Positions 30,201 through 36,200 of a DNA stretch of 64,000 nt are shown here, in pieces. Numbering within the stretch: position 1 is the stretch's first letter; every line of letters starts with the position of its first letter. The position numbers and the translations under genes are program-made. The DNA is from Sphingobium subterraneum (GTDB lineage: Bacteria; Pseudomonadota; Alphaproteobacteria; Sphingomonadales; Sphingomonadaceae), in assembly GCF_014199435.1 (NCBI RefSeq), contig NZ_JACIJP010000001.1, positions 744,001-808,000 of the forward strand, given 5' to 3'. The notes below the pieces were generated by a model. That model was given only the letters and a program-made list of their open reading frames with translations, ran no database searches and had not been told where the DNA came from.

Positions 30201-33200
30201 CGCGTCCGCGCCGTCGCCGCCCAATATGGTGTCGTCACCCGCGCCGCCCGCCAGCGTGTCGTTGCCGCCGAAACCCGAGATCAGGTCATTGCCCGCACCG
30301 CCGTCGATGCTGTCGGCCGCGCCGCTGCCGTTGAGAGTATCGCCGTGAGTCGAACCGATCAGCCGCTCGATATTCAGCAGTTGGTCGCCCGCCGCATCAC
30401 CGCCGCTGCCCGCCGTCCCATCGAGATAGGCGGTAACGCCTGTCCCGGATGCCGCGTAGCTTACCGTATCGGTCCCGCTCTCGCCGTCGAGCGTGTCCGC
30501 GCCCGCACTTCCGAGCAGCGTGTCGTCACCCGTGCCGCCGAGGATCGTTTCCGCGCCCGCGCCGCCGCCCAGCGTATCGGCATAGCCCGAGCCGATCAGG
30601 TTTTCGATGCTGGTCAGCGTATCGCCCAGCGCCTCGCCGCCCGTCCCGGCCGCGCCCGACAGGTCGACCGACACACCGGCACTCGCGCCCGCATAGCTCG
30701 CGCTATCGTTGCCTGTGCCGCCGTCGAGAGCATCCGCGCCCGCGCCGCCGACCAGCACATCGTCACCGCTGCCGCCGATCAGTTGATCATTGCCCGCGCC
30801 GCCGGAGATAAGGTCGTCGCCCGCCCCGCCGTCGAGGACATCGTTGGCCGTACCGCCAGTGATGGTATCGGCCTGACCCGACCCGATGATGCCTTCGATA
30901 CCGGTCAGCGTATCGCCTTCCGCATCGCCGCCGGTGCTCGGGCCGCCGTCGAGGCGCACGTTGACGCCCGCCACCGATTCCGCATAGCTCGCGGTGTCGA
31001 AGCCGGTGCCACCCTGTAATACGTCGGCACCCGCGCCGCCCAGCAGCAGGTCGTCGCCCGTGCCGCCGATCAGCGTGTCGGACCCGCCATTGCCGCGCAG
31101 CGTGTCGTTGCCCGCGCCGCCGTCGAGCGTTTCGTTCTGCGCCGTGCCGATGATGCTGTCGTCGAAGGCCGAACCCACGACGCTCTCGATCGAGGTCAGC
31201 GTGTCGCCCTGCGCGTCGCCGCCCGCCGACAGCGAACCGTCGAGGTTGATCGATATCGCGCTGGCCGATGTCGCATAGTCGGCCGTGTCGAAGCCCGCGC
31301 CGCCCAAAAGGACATCCGCGCCCGCGCCGCCGCGCAGCACATCATCGCCGCTGCCGCCGTCGAGCGTATCGACACCCGCGCCACCGTCGAGGAAATCATC
31401 GCCCGCCCGGCCGCGCAGTTCATCCGCGCCCGCTGTGCCGGTGATCGAGTCCGCAAAATCCGAACCCTGCACGATTTCGATGCTGACGAAGCTGTCGCCC
31501 GCCGCGTCGCCGCCCGTGCCGCCCGTGGTCATGTTGAGCGTGACGCCCGCCGACGCCTGCGAATAATCCGCGATGTCCGTACCCGCGCCGCCGTCGAGCA
31601 CGTCGGCGCCACCCGCGCCGCGCAGGATATCATCCCCCGCGCCACCGCGCAGCTGCTCGTTCGCGCCGCTGCCGTTAATGATGTCGTCGAAGGCCGAGCC
31701 CTGCACCTGTTCGATGCTGGTCAGCAGGTCGCCTTCCGCCAAGCCGCCGAAGCTCGCCGTGCCGTTGAGGTTGACCTGCACGCTCACGCCGGATGCGGAA
31801 TAATCAATCGTGTCGCTGCCTGCCCCGCCGTCGATACTGTCCGCGCCGGTGCCGCCGTCGATCGTGTCATCGCCCGCGCCGCCGAGGATCGAATCGTCCC
31901 CGCCACCGCCGCGCAGCGTATCGTTGCCCGCGCCGCCCTCAAGCACATCGACCGCCGAAGACCCCGTGATCGTGTCGTCATAGGCCGAACCGACGATCCG
32001 CTCGATCGAATCGAGCGTGTCGCCCGTCGCATCGCCCAGGCTGCCGGTGCCGGTCGCCAGCGAAACGGCGATGGCCGATCCCGCGTCGGAATAATCCGCT
32101 GTGTCGAAGCCCGTCCCACCCAACAGGGTATCGGCCCCGCCGCGCCCGCCGAGCACGTCATTGCCCGCGCCACCCGTCAGCGTATCGGCCGCGCCCGTGC
32201 CGAGCAGCACGTCGTCATAGCTCGAACCGATCAGATTCTCGACATTGAGGAGCTGGTCGCCCTCCGCCGCGCCGCCGGTCGAACTCGATCCATCGACCGA
32301 CACATGCACGCCCGATGTCGAGCTGGAATAGTCGACCGTATCGACGCCTGTGCCGCCGTCGAGCAGGTCCGCGCCTGCCCCGCCGTCGAGCAGGTCGTTG
32401 CCCGCGCCACCGAGCAGCGTGTCGTCGCCGCCCCCGCCGGTAATCGTGTCGTTGCCCGCGCCGCCGTCGAGCCGATCAGCCGCCGTGCCGCCACCGAGCG
32501 TATCGTCGAGGGTCGAACCGATCACGCCTTCGATGCTGATATACTGGTCACCCGCTGCGTCCCCGCCGGTTCCCGTCGACCCGTCGAGATGGACCGTGAC
32601 CGCGCCCGCCGACGCGGTGTAATCCACCATGTCGAAACCGGTGCCGCCGTCGAGCACATCCGCACCCTGGCTGCCGAGCAGACGATCGTCGCCCGCGCCA
32701 CCGGTAATCGTCTCCGTGCCGACACCGCCGCCCAGCACGTCCGCATAGGCGGAGCCTTCGAGCTTCTCGATGCCGATCAGCGTATCACCCAGCGCATCGC
32801 CGACCGTGCCGGTGCTGCCGTCGAGCGAGACCGCTACGCCCGCGGTCGCGTCGGCATAGCTTGCCGTATCGCTCCCGCTGCCGCCGATCAGCTGGTCCGC
32901 GCCCGCGCCGCCCATCAACAGGTCGTCGCCGCTGCCGCCTTCGAGGATGTCCACGCCCGCGCCGCCGCGGATGATGTCGTCGCCCGCGCCGCCCTTGATG
33001 TTTTCGTCGGCCGTGCTGCCGGTCAATACGTCGTCAAAGCTCGATCCGGTCAGGTTCTCGATGTTAACGAGCTGGTCGCCCGTCGCGTCACCGCCGAAGC
33101 TCGCCGTGCCGTCGAGGTTGATCGTCACCGCCGCAATCGATCCGGAATAATCGACCGTATCGATTCCCGCGCCGCCGTCGAGCACGTCCGCACCGGCACC

Positions 33201-36200
33201 GCCAGCGAGGAAATCATTGCCCACCCCACCGCGCAGCGTGTCGTTGCCCGCGCCGCCGGAGATATTGTCATCGCCCGCGCCGCCTTCCAGCACGTCGCTC
33301 TGCACACCGCCGGTCAGCACGTCGTTGAAGTCGGAACCGACCAGCCGTTCGATGCCGGTCAGCACGTCGCCCTGCGCATCGCCGCCGGTGCCGGTGCTGC
33401 CATCAAGGCCCGCCGAGATCGCCACGGTCGAGCTGGAATAATCGACCGTGTCGAAACCCGCGCCGCCTTCCAGAAGGTCCGCGCCCGCGCCGCCGTCGAG
33501 CGTATCGTTGCCCGCGCCGCCTACCAGATGATCCTGACCGTCACGCCCGACGAGCAAATCGTCGCCCGCACCGCCGTCAATCTCGTCATCAGTCGCTGCG
33601 CCACGCAGCACGTCCGCCCCCGACGAACCGACCAGCCGCTCGATCGACACCAACGTGTCGCCCTGCGCATCGCCGCCCGTGCCGGTGCCGGTCAGCAAGT
33701 CGACCGTGACGCCCTGCGCCGAGGCGGAATAATCCGCCGTATCGGTGCCCGCGCCGCCATCCAAAAGATCCGCGCCGCCCCGGCCCTGCAACACATCGTC
33801 GCCACCGCCGCCGATCAGATCCTCGTCCGCCGCCGCGCCGATGATGATATCCGCTGCGCCGGTACCGATCACGCGCTCGATGGAAATCAGCGTGTCGCCG
33901 GTCGCATAGCCGCCCAGCCCCACCGATCCGTCGAGCGAAACCGTCACGCCCGAAGCCGATGCGCTATAGTCGACCGTATCGCGCCCATCGCCGCCGTCGA
34001 TCAGGTCGCCACCGGCACCGCCGTCGATCATGTCGTTGCCGCTGCCGCCGCTCAGAGTGTCCGCGCCCGCGCCGCCCGCGATGGTGTCGTCGCCCGCGCC
34101 GCCCGACAGCGTGTCGGCCGCATTGCCGCCCAGCAACGTGTCGTTGAACGCCGAACCGACGATCGCCTCGATGCCGCTCAGCGTATCGCCCTGCGCATCA
34201 CCGCCGATGCCCGCCGACCCGTCGAGGCCAATGGTGATCGCCGCCGACGACCCGGTGTAATCCGCCGTATCGAAGCCCGATCCGCCCTGTATGTCATCCG
34301 CGCCTGCGCCGCCCTCGATCAGGTCATCGCCTTCGCCGCCCTGAAGCAGATCCGCTCCGTCCCCGCCGAGCAGATGGTCCTGCCCCGATCCGCCGACCAG
34401 CCGGTCATCGCCGCCATTGCCGGTAAGCAAATCGTCGCCGCCGCCGCCTTCGAGAAATTCGTCCGCGCCCACGCCGGTGATGACGTCGCCATATTCCGAA
34501 CCCAGGATATGCTCGATATTGAGCACATGGTCGCCCGCCGCGTCGCCGCCGATGCCGACGCTGCCGTCAAGCGTCAGCGTGATGCCGTTGGCGCTCGCCG
34601 AATAATCCGCCGTGTCGGTGCCCGCGCCACCGTCGAGATTGTCTGCACCCGCCCGGCCCGCGAGCGTATCGTTGCCCGCGCCGCCGATCAGCGTGTCGGC
34701 GTTCTCGCCGCCGATCAGCTGGTCGTCAAAATCCGTGCCGATGACCTGCTCGATCCCGGTCAGCGTATCACCCTCGGCAAAGCCGCCCGATGCCCCGCCG
34801 GTCGTCAGATTGACCGCAACCGCAGCGTTCGATCCGCTGTAATCAATCGTATCCGATCCTGCGCCGCCCTCGATATCGTCCGCGCCCAGCGAGCCAACTA
34901 TGGTGTCGTTGCCGCCCTGCCCGCGCAGGATGTCGTCGTGATCCGATCCGTAAAGCGTATCGGCAAAGGCCGAACCCGCAATTCCTTCGATGTCGGTGTA
35001 AGTATCACCCGCCGCGTCGCCGCCCGTATTGGCGCGACCGTCCAGACCCGCGACGATTCCCGCCGTCGAATTGCTGTAATCGGCAATATCGGTACCCGCG
35101 CCGCCGTCCAGCGCATCCGCGCCGCCCTTGCCCTGCAACACGTCATTGCCCAGACCACCGACCAGCGTATCCGCGCCTGCGCTCCCGGAAAGCCGGTCGT
35201 CGAAGCCCGATCCCACGATGCGCTCGATCCCGGCCAGCCGGTCGCCCTGCGCGTCGCCGCCCAGACCCAGCGATCCGTCATTCGCGACGATCACGCCCGA
35301 TGCCGAGAGCGAATAATCCGCCGTGTCGAAGCCCGCGCCGCCGATCAGCTCGTCCGACCCCTGCCCGCCGCGCAGCGTATCGTCGCCCGCACCGCCGGAG
35401 AGACGATTGGCGCTATCATTGCCGGTCAAAATGTCGTCGAACGCCGATCCGGTCATGCCTTCGATGTCGATCAGCGTATCGCCCTGCGCGTCACCGCCAC
35501 TGCCTGCGCTGCCGTCGAGCGCCACCTGAACAGCAGTGCTCGATCCCGAATAGTCGGCCACGTCGAAGCCCGTGCCGCCTTCCAATATGTCCGCGCCCGC
35601 GCCACCCGCTAGCGTGTCGTTACCTGCCCCGCCAGACAGGCGATTGCCCCCAGCGTCTCCGCGCAGCACGTCGTCATAGTTCGATCCGGACAGGTTCTCG
35701 ATGCCAGCGAACGTATCGCCCTGCGCCGTTCCGCCGCTGCCCGTGCCAGCGCCCAGATCGACCGTGACGCCAATCGTGGAATCGCTGTAATCCGCCGTAT
35801 CGCTGCCCGCGCCGCCGACCAGCTGATCCGCGCCCAGCCCGCCGCGCAACGTGTCGTCGCCCGCGCCGCCGTCGAGCATATTGTCGCCGCTGTCACCGAT
35901 CAGCGTATCCGCATAGGCGCTGCCGATCACCTTTTCGATGCCGGACAGGCGATCGCCTTCGGCCGTATCGCCGCTCGACGCATTGCCGTCCATGCGGACC
36001 GTGACCGCGCCCTGCGCCGCCGAATAGTCCGCCGTGTCGAAGCCGTCGCCCCCCTGCAACTGGTCCGCGCCGATGCCGCCGACGAGGGTATCGTCGCCCG
36101 CGCCGCCCGCCAGAATATTGTCACCCGCGTCGCCGGTGAGGCGATCGTTGAACGCCGAACCCAGGAGCCGCTCGATCCCGGAAAGCTGGTCGCCCTGCGC

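Noticed and set aside
22314..35612. Very long plus-strand reading frames (up to 1,226 and 1,102 codons) inside the giant gene
   Set aside because: They are antisense shadows of the RTX repeats. The GGC/GAC-rich codons leave few stops on the opposite strand, and the products are Arg/Val/Ala-rich with no domain or ribosome site.
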